A DNA stretch of 64,000 nucleotides from Bin16 sp965206315 (GCA_965206315.1 OZ242210.1:744001-808000); one strand, 5' to 3'; shown: positions 35,263-43,682, counted from the first letter of the stretch. Program-made: numbers and translations. The notes: generated by a model not told the origin, from the sequence alone.

Positions 35263-36273
35263 TTAGGCGAACGCGCGTCGGCGGGAGCGGAACACCACCA
35301 GTCCGCCACTGAGGACGAACGCAGCGCCCAGTACGAGGGCCATCAGCGCAACCATCGGTACGAGCGAGTCACCGGTGGCGGGCGGAGCCCCAGCGTTGGG
35401 GCGGAACGCGCCGAGGTCCTGCGACAGCTCGTAGAGATGCACTGCGCCGTGGGGCGACTCTGCCTGCCTGGTTACCTGGTCAAGCGCCTGGCCGTCCTGC
35501 TCGGTGCCCGAGTACAGCCGGGTCGCCCATGCAAGGAGGTTCTTGGTCTCCTGCTCGGCTTCGATGCCGGACGCGCCGGACGCGCGCGACGCGGCGTCCC
35601 GCACCTCGCCCGCGAGCCTGATCACGTTGTTCGACGCGTCGATGATGTCGTTCGCGACGTCTTCGACGTCCTCGTCACCGCCGCTCGCTGAAGAGAAGAG
35701 CAGGTCGGTGGCAACCCCGGACGCCTCCCGCGCCGAAGCGACGATGCCGTCCAGCATGCCCGCTACCCCGTCGGCGTCTCCCGCCTCGGCGTAGGCCAGC
35801 GCCTGCGCGGCATGGTCGCGCACCGCCGTCGCCGACCCGCCCTCGCCCACGAGAGCGCTGACGTGCGAGAGAACGGCCCCGCGCGTCGCCGCGCCGTAGG
35901 CGAAAACGCCGGAAGGAGCGGGGTCGGGGTCGTCCAGCGGCTCAACCGTGATCGCGAAGATGTTGTAGCGCGCGAGGAGGTCGGCGCCGCTGGGGGAGAC
36001 GTACTCGCCCTGGAGGAACGGCCCGCGGCCGAGCCTGCCGGTGCTGAGCTTGTTGTCGTCGGCGTCTATGAGCCAGCCTTCATAGGTGGAGCCGTGGGAC
36101 AGCACGGTCGCACGGGTGAAATCGACCACCAGGCTGTCGCTCGCCGCGTTGGCGTCGCGGAAGTGGGCGGTGCCGCCCAGGGCAGGCGCCTGCGCGCTCG
36201 CGCCAAGGGCCATGAGCAGGGTCAGCGCCAGCATCAAGGCTACGCTGATGGAGAGCTTTCGGCGTGTGAACAT
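35263..36273 (-). CDS. Secreted/surface protein with signal peptide and C-terminal anchor
   Basis: A 336-residue protein. An N-terminal signal peptide (MFTRRKLSISVALMLALTLL, cleavage after the AQA-like site near 28-30) is followed by a domain of about 90 residues with YEGWLIDADDNKLSTGRLG and ITVEPLDDPDPAPSG, reminiscent of the anti-sigma-K (RskA) C-terminal fold. A long helical region follows. The C-terminus APPATGD, then a hydrophobic helix and RSRRR, looks like a sortase-type or simple membrane anchor; it is not a canonical LPxTG. A perfect TATAAT lies 125 bp upstream on the minus strand (36403-36398). The function is unknown. Confidence 0.75.
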   Translation of the reverse strand: MFTRRKLSISVALMLALTLLMALGASAQAPALGGTAHFRDANAASDSLVVDFTRATVLSHGSTYEGWLIDADDNKLSTGRLGRGPFLQGEYVSPSGADLLARYNIFAITVEPLDDPDPAPSGVFAYGAATRGAVLSHVSALVGEGGSATAVRDHAAQALAYAEAGDADGVAGMLDGIVASAREASGVATDLLFSSASGGDEDVEDVANDIIDASNNVIRLAGEVRDAASRASGASGIEAEQETKNLLAWATRLYSGTEQDGQALDQVTRQAESPHGAVHLYELSQDLGAFRPNAGAPPATGDSLVPMVALMALVLGAAFVLSGGLVVFRSRRRAFA

Positions 36274-36485
36274 CCCGCCTCCTGTTAGTCCGGTGACTCT
36301 TTACGCATCAAGGCATGGCCGGACGATGCTCTCCGGACACACCTAATGCATATCATATCCTTCGCCTGGCCGGAACCCGGTCTGGGCTTTGCACGGCATT
36401 ATAGTACATCATCGCCGCTTCGCCATAGTTTTTACAGCGTCCTCTCGTCCGAGTTTCCGCGAATACGCACCCGGCCCGCATCCGT

Positions 36486-36514
36486 TTGACCAGCCGACCG
36501 GGCGGTTATACCAT
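36486..36514 (+). promoter_or_regulatory. Candidate promoter of the thiamine operon
   Basis: TTGACC (36486-36491) is followed after 15 bp by TATACC (36507-36512), or after 17 bp by TACCAT (36509-36514), about 25 bp before the riboswitch. Confidence 0.5.
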
Positions 36515-36535
36515 CCGCGCAATCGAATAGCGAAC

Positions 36536-36626
36536 GTTCAGGGGAGCCGGGCGCCGCGTCCGGCTGAGAGGCCCGTCACGGGCGACCCTCCGAACCTGAC
36601 CTGGGTCATGCCAGCGTAGGAAGAGC
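36536..36626 (+). ncRNA. TPP riboswitch (THI element)
   Basis: The conserved thi-box segments are present in order: GGGGAGCCGG (36541-36550), CCGGCTGAGAGG (36560-36571), ACCCTCCGAACCTGACCTGG (about 36585-36604) and ATGCCAGCGTAGGAA (36608-36622). The aptamer binds thiamine pyrophosphate. A stable hairpin downstream (36652-36676) provides an expression platform. It precedes a transporter-tenA-thiD operon. Confidence 0.93.
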
Positions 36627-36651
36627 GATGCAACCGGCGGATGTCGCAAAG

Positions 36652-36676
36652 GGGCCGCTCCTCCAGTGAGCGGCCC
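36652..36676 (+). terminator. Hairpin of the TPP riboswitch expression platform
   Basis: GGGCCGCTC (36652-36660) pairs with GAGCGGCCC (36668-36676) across a 7-nt loop and is followed by TTCGCTAT. It is likely a regulated transcription terminator, although the T run is poor. Confidence 0.65.
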
Positions 36677-36698
36677 TTCGCTATGCAGGAGGCAGTCT

Positions 36699-36750
36699 GG
36701 TCCCCTCTCCTGAGGGAGAGGTCGCCGCGCAGCGGCGGGTGAGGGCCCTC
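36699..36750. repeat. Dispersed repeat, CTCTCC/GCCGCGCAGCGGC module
   Basis: CCTCTCCTGAGGGAGAGG and CGCCGCGCAGCGGCGGGTGA form two adjacent hairpins. The module also occurs at 39915-39959 and, inverted, at 61268-61322. It lies between the riboswitch and the transporter gene. Confidence 0.75.
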
Positions 36751-36791
36751 GGCAGGGTGGCCGGGGCGGCGCGAATGAAGGAGGAATCGTT

Positions 36792-38294
36792 ATGTCTACC
36801 GAGGCCTGGGTCCTCATCGCAGCGATCGTTACCATGGCCGTCATGTCCGCGGCGGGCATCGCCTACGCGAGGACGAGGCGGCAGACCATCGAGGACTTCG
36901 TCTCTGCGCGCGGCTCCATCGGCGGCATGACAGCGATGGCCACCATGGCCGCATCCCTGCTCGGCGCGTGGATCCTGTTCAGCCCCGCTGAAGCGGCGAC
37001 GTGGGCAGGGGTTGCCGCTCTCATCGGGTACGGCATCGGGCAGGCGGCGCCCATCGTGGCCTTCACCGTCGTCGGGCCGCGTATGCGCAAACTCGCGCCG
37101 AACGGCCACTCCCTCAGCGAGTTCGTCTGGCAGCGGTACGGCCGTGCGATGTACCTCCTTACGCTCCTCATCATCGTCCTCTACATGTTCACGTTCCTCG
37201 CCGCCGAGATGGGCGCGATCGCACGGGCGGTGGGGCACGTCGCCGGTGCGCGACTCGAGCTGACGCTCGTGCTCGTCGGCGTCGCAACGCTCGCCTACAC
37301 CGTCTACGGCGGTCTCCGGGCCTCCATCTTCACGGACAACATCCAGTTCGCCATCATCGTCCCCTTGCTCATCGCCGTCCTCATCGCCGCCCTCGCCCAC
37401 TTCGGAGGCTGGACTGCAGCCTTCGATTCGGTGCGGGAGGAGAACGCGGCGCTGCTCGACGTCACCCAATTGCACGGCATCGAGTTCGGCCTCACGCTCG
37501 TGATCGCCATCCTCGCGGCGAACCTCTTCCACCAGGGACTCTGGCAACGCGTCTACGCGGCAAGGACGGACGGCGACATCTGGCGCGGCTTCCTCTCCGC
37601 GGGCGCGATCGTCGTCCCGCTGATCATCGCTGCGGGACTCTTCGGACTCTGGGCCGTCAGCAGCGGGCTGGTGAACGACGACCAACCCGCTTCCATCGCG
37701 CTCTTCTCGCTGGCCTTGGAGGTGCTGCCCGGCTGGGCGCTCGTCGTCCTCGTCGCGCTCGCGCTCGTGCTCGTGATGAGCAGCATGGACACGCTCCTCA
37801 ACGGCATGGCGAGCGTGTTCACGACCGACCTCTCACGCATCCGTGGCGGGCGCGGGCTGCTTCGTTCCACCCGGCTCATCACTGCGTTCCTCATCGTCCC
37901 GGCCGCCATCGTCGGTTATGCGTTCGACAGCGTCCTCTACCTCTTCCTCATAGCGGACCTCGTCTGCGCCGGCGCGATGGTGCCGGTATTCGCGGGCATG
38001 TGGAGCCGCCATCTGAGCGGAACGGGGGCGGTCACCGGCACATTGGCCGGAATAGTCGTGGGAGCGCTCTTCTTCCCCAAGCCGGACCTCTCCGGCTGGT
38101 GGACGTGGGAGGGACTCACGAGCGTATGGCACATCCTCGAGTCCGGCGACCTGCTGGCCAGCTTCCTCTTGGCCGTCGTCGTCTCCTCGGCGGTCACGGC
38201 GCTGTTCGTGCTCGCATCCAGGCGGCGGGGCGGCGCAGGGTTCGAGCTGGAAGCGCTGGCGGACGAGATTCGCCCGCTGGAGAGCGAAGCGTGA
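36792..38294 (+). CDS. SSS-family sodium:solute symporter, probable thiamine-precursor transporter
   Basis: A 500-residue transporter of the sodium:solute symporter family with about 13 helices. Conserved pieces include SLSEFVWQRYG, YTVYGGLRASIFTDNIQF, NLFHQGLWQRVYAA and VMSSMDTLLNGMASVFTTDL. The family imports solutes with Na+. Placement directly behind a TPP riboswitch and 3 bp before tenA suggests import of thiamine or a pyrimidine (HMP/aminopyrimidine) precursor. This substrate is inferred from context only. GAAGGAGGAATCG precedes the ATG. Confidence 0.85.
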   Translation: MSTEAWVLIAAIVTMAVMSAAGIAYARTRRQTIEDFVSARGSIGGMTAMATMAASLLGAWILFSPAEAATWAGVAALIGYGIGQAAPIVAFTVVGPRMRKLAPNGHSLSEFVWQRYGRAMYLLTLLIIVLYMFTFLAAEMGAIARAVGHVAGARLELTLVLVGVATLAYTVYGGLRASIFTDNIQFAIIVPLLIAVLIAALAHFGGWTAAFDSVREENAALLDVTQLHGIEFGLTLVIAILAANLFHQGLWQRVYAARTDGDIWRGFLSAGAIVVPLIIAAGLFGLWAVSSGLVNDDQPASIALFSLALEVLPGWALVVLVALALVLVMSSMDTLLNGMASVFTTDLSRIRGGRGLLRSTRLITAFLIVPAAIVGYAFDSVLYLFLIADLVCAGAMVPVFAGMWSRHLSGTGAVTGTLAGIVVGALFFPKPDLSGWWTWEGLTSVWHILESGDLLASFLLAVVVSSAVTALFVLASRRRGGAGFELEALADEIRPLESEA

Positions 38295-38297
38295 GCC

Positions 38298-38969
38298 ATG
38301 CCTGAACCGTTCACCACCCGCTTGAGGGCGGCAGCCGCGGACGTGTGGGAGGCGCAGCACGAGCACCCGTTCATCAGGGGCATCGGCGACGGCAGCCTGG
38401 ACGTCGCCCGTTTCCGGCACTGGGTGCGGCAGGACTACCGCTTCCTGATCGAGTACGCCCGGATGCTCGCGACAGCGTCGGCGCGCGCCCCCACCCTCGA
38501 GGCGATGACGAAGCTGGCGCAACTCACGAACGAGACGCTGAACGTGGAGATGTCCATGCACCGCTCCTACGCGGCTGAGTTCGGCATCAGCGAGGAAGAG
38601 CTGGAGCGTGAGGAGATGTCGCCGACCTGCCGCGCGTACACGGACTTCCTCGTCCGCACGGCTGCGACGGGCAGCTTCCCCGAGGTCGTCGGCGCGCTGC
38701 TCCCGTGCATGTGGGGGTTCTCAGAGGTAGGTCAGCGGCTCGCTGCACGGGGACGACCGGAAGACCCGCGCTACGCCGCGTGGATCAACATGTACGCGTC
38801 CGCCGGGTTCGCCGAACTGGCCGAGTGGTGCTGCGGCCTGCTCGACCGCATCGCCGAGGGGCTGCCCGGGAACGAGTTGGCCCGCGTCGAAGAGGCGTTC
38901 GTCACCAGCTCCCGCTACGAGTACCTCTTCTGGGAGATGGCATGGAGCCGGGAGGTGTGGCCGGTATGA
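38298..38969 (+). CDS. tenA: TenA-family thiaminase II / aminopyrimidine aminohydrolase
   Basis: A 223-residue all-helical TenA protein. The catalytic Cys of the TenA_C group is C137 in LLPCMWGFSEVG, and the C-terminal YEYLFWEMAW provides the conserved glutamates (E208/E213). It hydrolyses formylaminopyrimidine-derived or aminopyrimidine thiamine breakdown products to HMP for salvage. The gene lies between the transporter and thiD and overlaps thiD by 4 bp, all under the TPP riboswitch, which supports a salvage role. Confidence 0.93.
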   Translation: MPEPFTTRLRAAAADVWEAQHEHPFIRGIGDGSLDVARFRHWVRQDYRFLIEYARMLATASARAPTLEAMTKLAQLTNETLNVEMSMHRSYAAEFGISEEELEREEMSPTCRAYTDFLVRTAATGSFPEVVGALLPCMWGFSEVGQRLAARGRPEDPRYAAWINMYASAGFAELAEWCCGLLDRIAEGLPGNELARVEEAFVTSSRYEYLFWEMAWSREVWPV

Positions 38970-39766
38970 ACGAAGGGCGTACTCGCATCGCGCTGACGGT
39001 CGCGGGGTCCGACTCAGGGGGCGGCGCGGGCATACAGGCCGACCTCAAGACGTTCGCCGCGTTCGAGGTGTACGGCGCGAGCGCGCTGACCGCCGTCACC
39101 GCCCAGAACACGCTCGGCGTCACCGCTATCCACGAGCTGCCGGTGGACGTCATCGGCGCCCAGATAGACGCCGTGGCGACCGACATCGGTATGGACGCGG
39201 TGAAGACGGGGATGCTCTCCAGCGCGGCGATCATCGAGACAGTGTCAGAACGGCTCCGGCATCACGGCGTGGAGCAGCTCGTTGTGGACCCGGTGATGGT
39301 GGCGAAAGGCGGCGACCGCCTGCTGCGTGAGGATGCCGTATCCGCACTGGTCTCCCGGCTGCTCCCCCTGGCGCTGGTCTCCACGCCGAACGCGGGAGAG
39401 GCGGCCGCCCTCTGCGGGCATCCCGTCGAAACGATGGAGCAGGCGCGGGACGCCGCGCGCGCCATCCACGGCATGGGCTGCCGCTACGTCGTCGTGAAGG
39501 GAGGCCACTTCGGCGAGGACGCAGTGGACGTGCTGTACGACGGTTCAGCGTTCACTGAGTTCCCGGCGAAGCGCATCGCCACCACCAGCACGCACGGCAC
39601 CGGTTGCACGTTCGCATCGGCAGTCGCTGCCGGGCTCGCACGCGGCAACACCGTGGAGGGCGCCGTGTCCGACGCGAAAGCGTACGTCACCGCAGCCATC
39701 GCGGGCGCTCCTCCCATCGGAGGGGGGCACGGCCCCCTCCACCACTTCCACGCATGGTGGGCCTGA
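38966..39766 (+). CDS. thiD: Hydroxymethylpyrimidine/phosphomethylpyrimidine kinase
   Basis: A 266-residue ribokinase-fold kinase that phosphorylates HMP and HMP-phosphate. Signatures are TVAGSDSGGGAGIQADLKTF (about residues 11-30), VVDPVMVAKGGDRLL, NAGEAAALCG and HGTGCTFASAVAAGLARG, whose GTGC anion hole and catalytic Asp-equivalent are characteristic. It starts within the tenA stop (ATGA). It completes a short salvage route: import, deamination of the aminopyrimidine, then phosphorylation. Confidence 0.95.
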   Translation: MNEGRTRIALTVAGSDSGGGAGIQADLKTFAAFEVYGASALTAVTAQNTLGVTAIHELPVDVIGAQIDAVATDIGMDAVKTGMLSSAAIIETVSERLRHHGVEQLVVDPVMVAKGGDRLLREDAVSALVSRLLPLALVSTPNAGEAAALCGHPVETMEQARDAARAIHGMGCRYVVVKGGHFGEDAVDVLYDGSAFTEFPAKRIATTSTHGTGCTFASAVAAGLARGNTVEGAVSDAKAYVTAAIAGAPPIGGGHGPLHHFHAWWA

Positions 39767-40040
39767 TCCCCTCTCCCTTGAGGGGAGAGGGTTAGGGTGA
39801 GGGTGAACCGGCTGCGGGGTGTAGGGCGCCTGTCATGTTGAGCGGAGTTGAAGGCGCAGCCTGAAGCGCAGGCCCGCGCTTCAGCGCGCAACATCCTCTC
39901 GGCCTGCTCCCACCTCTCCTGGGGGGAGAGGTCGCCGCGCAGCGGCGGGTGAGGGCCCTACGGCGGGGCGTGGGGCGTCCTACCCCTATCAGCCCCTTGA
40001 CGCCGGAAGGTTGAGGATGGGGGTGAATCCGGCTGCGCCC
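39767..40040. repeat. Repeat-rich gap between thiD and the HU gene
   Basis: No gene is seen. It contains CCTCTCCC-TTGAGG-GGAGAGG followed by GTTAGGGTGAGGGTGAACCG, the GCCCGCGCTTCAGCGCGCAA hairpin, and the CCTCTCCTGGGGGGAGAGGTCGCCGCGCAGCGGC module (39915-39959), all members of the window-wide repeat set. Confidence 0.75.
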
Positions 40041-40050
40041 GTGCTATACT
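40041..40050 (+). promoter_or_regulatory. Candidate extended -10 promoter of the HU gene
   Basis: TGCTATACT (40042-40050) is an extended -10 with no good -35. It lies 61 bp upstream of the GTG start. Confidence 0.45.
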
Positions 40051-40110
40051 GCCCGAATCACAGGAGCATTGAGGCCTCGCCCCAGCCTCAGTGCGAGGAG
40101 GTGTGAAAGG

Positions 40111-40404
40111 GTGGCAACGATTCGTAAGGGAGACCTGGCGCTGAAAGTATCGCTCAAGCTTAACGGGACCCGTGCCGCAGGAGATGCCGCACTCAATGCA
40201 GTGATCGAGAGCATCACGGAAGCGGTGGCGGCCGGAGACCGTGTCGTTCTTACCGGATTCGGCTCTTTCGAGTCCCGCCAGGTGAAGGAACGGCAGGTAA
40301 CCGCCATCCGCGGTCCCCAGGCAGGGCAACGCATCAACGTCCCCGCTCACAAGCGTGTCGGTTTCACGGCAGGCGCAGATCTCGCAGGGGCGGTACGCAA
40401 GTAG
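40111..40404 (+). CDS. hup: HU/IHF-family DNA-binding protein
   Basis: A 97-residue nucleoid protein that bends DNA as a dimer. After MATIRKGDLALKVSLKL come GDRVVLTGFGSFESRQVKER and the beta-arm region AIRGPQAGQRINVPAHKRVG, then FTAGADL. The Arg-Asn-Pro tip of the arm is altered to NVPAHK context. The start is GTG at 40111, with GAGGAGG (40095-40101) well placed. A strong terminator follows. Confidence 0.93.
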   Translation: MATIRKGDLALKVSLKLNGTRAAGDAALNAVIESITEAVAAGDRVVLTGFGSFESRQVKERQVTAIRGPQAGQRINVPAHKRVGFTAGADLAGAVRK

Positions 40405-40440
40405 CCCGACAGCACACACCCAGTCCCCAACCGATCCAGT

Positions 40441-40478
40441 GCCACCTCCCTGCTCGCGTGCGGGAGGTGGCCTTCATT
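40441..40478 (+). terminator. Intrinsic terminator after the HU gene
   Basis: A perfect 10-bp stem, GCCACCTCCC (40441-40450) with GGGAGGTGGC (40462-40471) and an 11-nt loop, is followed by CTTCATTT. Confidence 0.85.
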
Positions 40479-40547
40479 TGTGCACGCCCCGCATCCGGCG
40501 TGCGCACGACAACCAACCGTTTCCACGCACGCGGCGCCAGGGCTACC

Positions 40548-41648
40548 ATGAGCGCCGTGGACGACCAGCGGTACATCGCCCTCGTGGACCTGGACGCCTT
40601 CTACGCCTCGGTGGAGGTGCTCGAAGAGCCGTCCCTTGCCGGGAAGCCGCTGCTCATCGGAGGCAGCCCCACGTCCCGAGGGGTGGTGGCCGCCGCCTCG
40701 TACGAAGCGCGGAAGTACGGCTGCCACTCCGCCATGCCCATGTCCCGCGCGGTGCGCCTCTGTCCGGAGGCGGTTGTCCTCCGGCCGCGCTTCCACCTCT
40801 ACCGCGAATACTCCGGGCGAGTGATGGAGGTCCTCCGGGGCGAGTCCGGCGTCATCCAGCAGATGTCCATCGACGAGGCCTACGTCGACCTCACCCCCGT
40901 ATCGAAGGACATGCGGGAGGCTGCCGGCCGCGCCCACCGGATGCAGGGACGGGTGCGCGTCGACCTCGGCCTCCCATGCTCCGTGGGTATCGCGAGCAAC
41001 AAGATGGTCGCGAAGGTCGCCTGTGAAACGGGCAAACCCGGCGGGTTCGTTGTCGTCGAGTCGGGGACGGAACCGGCGTTCCTCGCGGACCTGGACGTGC
41101 GCTCCCTGCCCGGCATCGGCCCGCGCTCCACGGAGCGCCTGAAGGCGCACGGGTTCCACACGCTCGGCCAGATCGCCGCCGCGCCGCCGGAGGCGCTGGT
41201 AACCGTGCTGGGGCCATGGGGCGCGGCGCTCAAGCGGCGGGCGCAGGGGGAAGATCCGTCTCCGGTGGAGACGGACAGGGAGACGAAGTCCGTGAGTGCG
41301 GAGGAGACCTTTCCGGAAGACGTGAACGCTCGTGGATCATTGGCGGAGGAGCTGCGGCGCATGGCGGAGCGGGTGGGGCAGTCGCTGGAGCGGCACGGCC
41401 TGGTGGGCCGCACCGTTACGCTCAAGCTCCGCCTCTCCGACTTCACCACGCTCACACGCTCCACGAGCCGGGATAACGCAACAGCCCACGCCGATGCGAT
41501 ACTTGCGGATGCGCTGCGTCTGCTGGACGCCAACTGGGAACCCGGGACGAACGTTCGCCTCATCGGCGTCGGCGTCAGCAATCTACGGCCCGTTCAGGCT
41601 CCGGGGCAGCTTGCTCTGGATATGGACGGCGGCGAAGAGGAGAACTAA
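40548..41648 (+). CDS. dinB: DNA polymerase IV (Y-family)
   Basis: A 366-residue translesion polymerase. Metal ligands are in LVDLDAFYASVE (D14, first motif) and SIDEAYVD (D109-E110). VGIASNKMVAKVAC and the helix-hairpin-helix LPGIGPRSTERLKAHG follow, then the little-finger domain with TVTLKLRLSDFTTLTRS. The C-terminal QLALDM resembles a sliding-clamp-binding motif. The ATG at 40548 is preferred over upstream frames that cross the HU terminator. Regulation by damage is not evident. Confidence 0.94.
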   Translation: MSAVDDQRYIALVDLDAFYASVEVLEEPSLAGKPLLIGGSPTSRGVVAAASYEARKYGCHSAMPMSRAVRLCPEAVVLRPRFHLYREYSGRVMEVLRGESGVIQQMSIDEAYVDLTPVSKDMREAAGRAHRMQGRVRVDLGLPCSVGIASNKMVAKVACETGKPGGFVVVESGTEPAFLADLDVRSLPGIGPRSTERLKAHGFHTLGQIAAAPPEALVTVLGPWGAALKRRAQGEDPSPVETDRETKSVSAEETFPEDVNARGSLAEELRRMAERVGQSLERHGLVGRTVTLKLRLSDFTTLTRSTSRDNATAHADAILADALRLLDANWEPGTNVRLIGVGVSNLRPVQAPGQLALDMDGGEEEN

Positions 41649-41651
41649 CGC

Positions 41652-42605
41652 TTGCTGCTGCTCAACGAACAGGAAGTACGGGACCTGCTCCCCATGAACG
41701 AGTGCGTGGACGTGCTGGACGCCGCATTCGCCGAATGGGCGGCGGGGTCGGTCTCCAATATGCCGCGGTACCGGCTGCCGCTCATGCGGGGCGCGCATCA
41801 GGTGATGGCCGGGATGTCCAACGACGCCGGAGCAACCGGACTGAAGACCTACGTGAGCGGCACGAGGGGCTCCAGCCGCATGGTCGTCCTCCTCTTCAGC
41901 ACCGAGGACGGCTCTCCCCTTGCCATGCTCGCGGCCAACGCGCTCGGGCAGATACGCACCGGCGCCGCGAGCGGTGTGGCTACCCGTCACATGGCGCGCT
42001 CGGACGCCGGTACGGTTGCCGTCATCGGGAGCGGCTACCAGGCGCGGACGCAGCTCGCAGCCGTCGCCGCCGTCCGCCCGGTCGAGCAAGCCCTCGTCTA
42101 CAGCCGCACTCCCGAGCATCGTGAAGCGTTCGCGCAGCGGATGTCGGCAGAACTCGGCATCGACGTGCGCCCCGCCGGGTCTGCGCACGACGCCGTTGCC
42201 GGGTCCGCCGTCGTCTGCGCCATCACCAACTCGCGCGAGCCCGTGTTCGACGGCGAATCGCTCGCCCCGGGCGCCCACGTCAACGCGGCGGGGAGCAACC
42301 ACTGGATGCGCCGCGAGGTGGACGAGACGACGATACGCCGCAGCGACGTCGTCGTCGTGGACGACCTCGAGGACGCGAAGATAGAGTGCGGCGAGTTGAT
42401 CTGGGCCGCTGAGCGCCGGGCGTTCCGCTGGGAGAACGCCGTGGAGCTGCGCGACGTGGTTTCCGGGCGCGTCGCCGGCAGGCCGTCGCCGGAGGCCATC
42501 ACCCTCTTCGAGTCCCAGGGACTGGCGATGGAGGACGTAACCGTCGGCATGCACGTCTACCGCAAAGCGCTGGATAGCGGCATCGGCAGACAAGTGGAAC
42601 TCTAG
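41652..42605 (+). CDS. Ornithine cyclodeaminase / mu-crystallin family protein
   Basis: A 317-residue NAD-binding protein. The family patterns are present: LPMNECVDVLDAAFAEWAAG, a central ALGQIRTGAASGVATRHMAR, the Rossmann loop VAVIGSGYQARTQLAAVAAV (about 118-137) and VVVVDDLEDAKIECGEL. Members act as ornithine or alanine dehydrogenases, ketimine reductases or ornithine cyclodeaminases; the substrate here is unknown. The start is TTG at 41652, three bases after the dinB stop, so translation is probably coupled to dinB. Confidence 0.88.
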   Translation: MLLLNEQEVRDLLPMNECVDVLDAAFAEWAAGSVSNMPRYRLPLMRGAHQVMAGMSNDAGATGLKTYVSGTRGSSRMVVLLFSTEDGSPLAMLAANALGQIRTGAASGVATRHMARSDAGTVAVIGSGYQARTQLAAVAAVRPVEQALVYSRTPEHREAFAQRMSAELGIDVRPAGSAHDAVAGSAVVCAITNSREPVFDGESLAPGAHVNAAGSNHWMRREVDETTIRRSDVVVVDDLEDAKIECGELIWAAERRAFRWENAVELRDVVSGRVAGRPSPEAITLFESQGLAMEDVTVGMHVYRKALDSGIGRQVEL

Positions 42606-42655
42606 CGCCAACCCCCGTCATTCCAGCGAAAGCTGGAATCCACCCCCATCCTGTC
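42606..42655. repeat. Dispersed palindromic repeat (GAAA loop)
   Basis: CCCGTCATTCCAGC-GAAA-GCTGGAATCCACC (42612-42640 region) is a perfect 8-bp hairpin of the window-wide CCCGTCATTCC family, between the OCD-like and DUF971 genes. Confidence 0.75.
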
Positions 42656-42682
42656 CATCGATGTGAGTAAGATGTGAATGCC

Positions 42683-42988
42683 ATGGCGGAAGAGCAGTAC
42701 GAGCCCCGGCAGATAGATATCGCGCCGGACGGACTCCACGTCATCTGGAAGGACGGAGTCGAGACCCTTCTCCCCCACCGCTACCTGCGGGGACACTGCG
42801 GCTGCGCCCAGTGCGTCGACGAGATCACCCACACGCGGCGCGTCGGCGTGGACGACGTGCCGTCCGACGTGACGATAGAGGAGTACATGGAGATAGGCCG
42901 CTACGCCGTGGGCCTGCTCTTCAGCGACCTGCACGACACGGGGATATTCCCCTACAAGCTCCTCCGCGACCTCGCCGACGCCGGATAG
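42683..42988 (+). CDS. DUF971-domain protein
   Basis: A 101-residue protein of the DUF971/GBBH-like N-terminal family. It shows DGLHVIWKDGVETLLPHRYLR, then the metal-binding Cys pair in HCGCAQCVDEITHTRR and a terminal helix FPYKLLRDLA after RYAVGLLFSDLHDTGI. Homologues are found fused to Mrp-type ATPases or beside iron-sulfur genes, so a role in metal handling is possible but unproven. The ATG at 42683 is chosen; an in-frame GTG lies at 42674. Confidence 0.8.
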   Translation: MAEEQYEPRQIDIAPDGLHVIWKDGVETLLPHRYLRGHCGCAQCVDEITHTRRVGVDDVPSDVTIEEYMEIGRYAVGLLFSDLHDTGIFPYKLLRDLADAG

Positions 42989-43376
42989 CCCCCGTCATTC
43001 CCGCGCTTCAGCGCGCCACCGGCGGGATCCAGGGTGACCGGGCAGGTCACGCGGTGGGGCTGGCGGGGCCGAGGGCTTGTCATTTCGAGCGCAGCGCAGC
43101 GGAGTCGAGAAATCTCTCAGGTGGCCTGCCCCTCGCCCCCTGGGAGAGGGGAACGCGCGCCAGCGCGAGGGTGAGGGTTGACAGCCTTCGGGCTGTCATT
43201 TCGAGCGCAGCGCAGCGGAGTCGAGAAATCTCTCAGGTGGCCTGCCCCTCGCCCCCTGGGAGAGGGGAACGCGCGCCAGCGCGGGGGTGAGGGTTGACAG
43301 CCTTCGGGCTGTCATTTCGAGCGCAACGTAGCGTAATCGAGAATCTCTCGGGCGCCTTGGCGCGTGGGTGAGGTGC
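42989..43376. repeat. Repeat block with 116-bp tandem units
   Basis: No gene is seen. After a CCCGTCATTCCCGCG module and a GTGACCGGGCAGGTCAC module, a 116-bp unit starts at 43078 and 43194, with a partial, diverged third copy from 43310. Each unit holds AGCGCAGCGCAGCGGAGTCG, CCCCTCGCCCCCTGGGAGAG, GCGCGCCAGCGCG and the hairpin TGACAGCC-TTCG-GGCTGTCA. Confidence 0.85.
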
Positions 43377-43682
43377 CTAGCTGGCGGCGATACCCATGCG
43401 CTCTTTGAGCGCGTCCACCGCCTCGTGAGCGCCGTAGACCGTCGTCAGCCTCCCGTCCACCCGGACCCGTAACTTGCCGATGTGCCCCGTCTTCGCCAGC
43501 AACCACAGCGACCAGTTGAGCGCGGAGCGCTTCATCTTCGGGAAAGTCCTGATCAGTTCGTCGCCCTGGTACTCGAACACCTCGTCCGGGCGGCGCATCA
43601 GCTCTTCGTACACCATCGCCTGGAGAGGGGGGAGGCCACCCTCGGCGAGCAAGCTGTAATTGGCGATCTGGGATATCTTCAT
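43377..43682 (-). CDS. Small protein of unknown function, possible winged helix
   Basis: A 101-residue protein that I do not recognise. It begins MKISQIANYSLLAEGGLPPL and continues through QAMVYEELMRRPDEVFEY and FPKMKRSALNWSLWLLAKTG to a strand-turn-strand GKLRVRVDGRLTTVYGAHEA. The helix-then-wing order resembles a winged-helix DNA-binding domain. The frame is open to 43781, but the ATG at 43682 gives the more coherent start. It is isolated between two repeat blocks. Confidence 0.55.
   Translation of the reverse strand: MKISQIANYSLLAEGGLPPLQAMVYEELMRRPDEVFEYQGDELIRTFPKMKRSALNWSLWLLAKTGHIGKLRVRVDGRLTTVYGAHEAVDALKERMGIAAS

Noticed and set aside
42989..43376. Possible CRISPR array because of regularly spaced repeats
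   Set aside because: The units are 116-bp tandem copies with no unique spacers and only about 2.3 copies. They consist of the dispersed hairpin modules.
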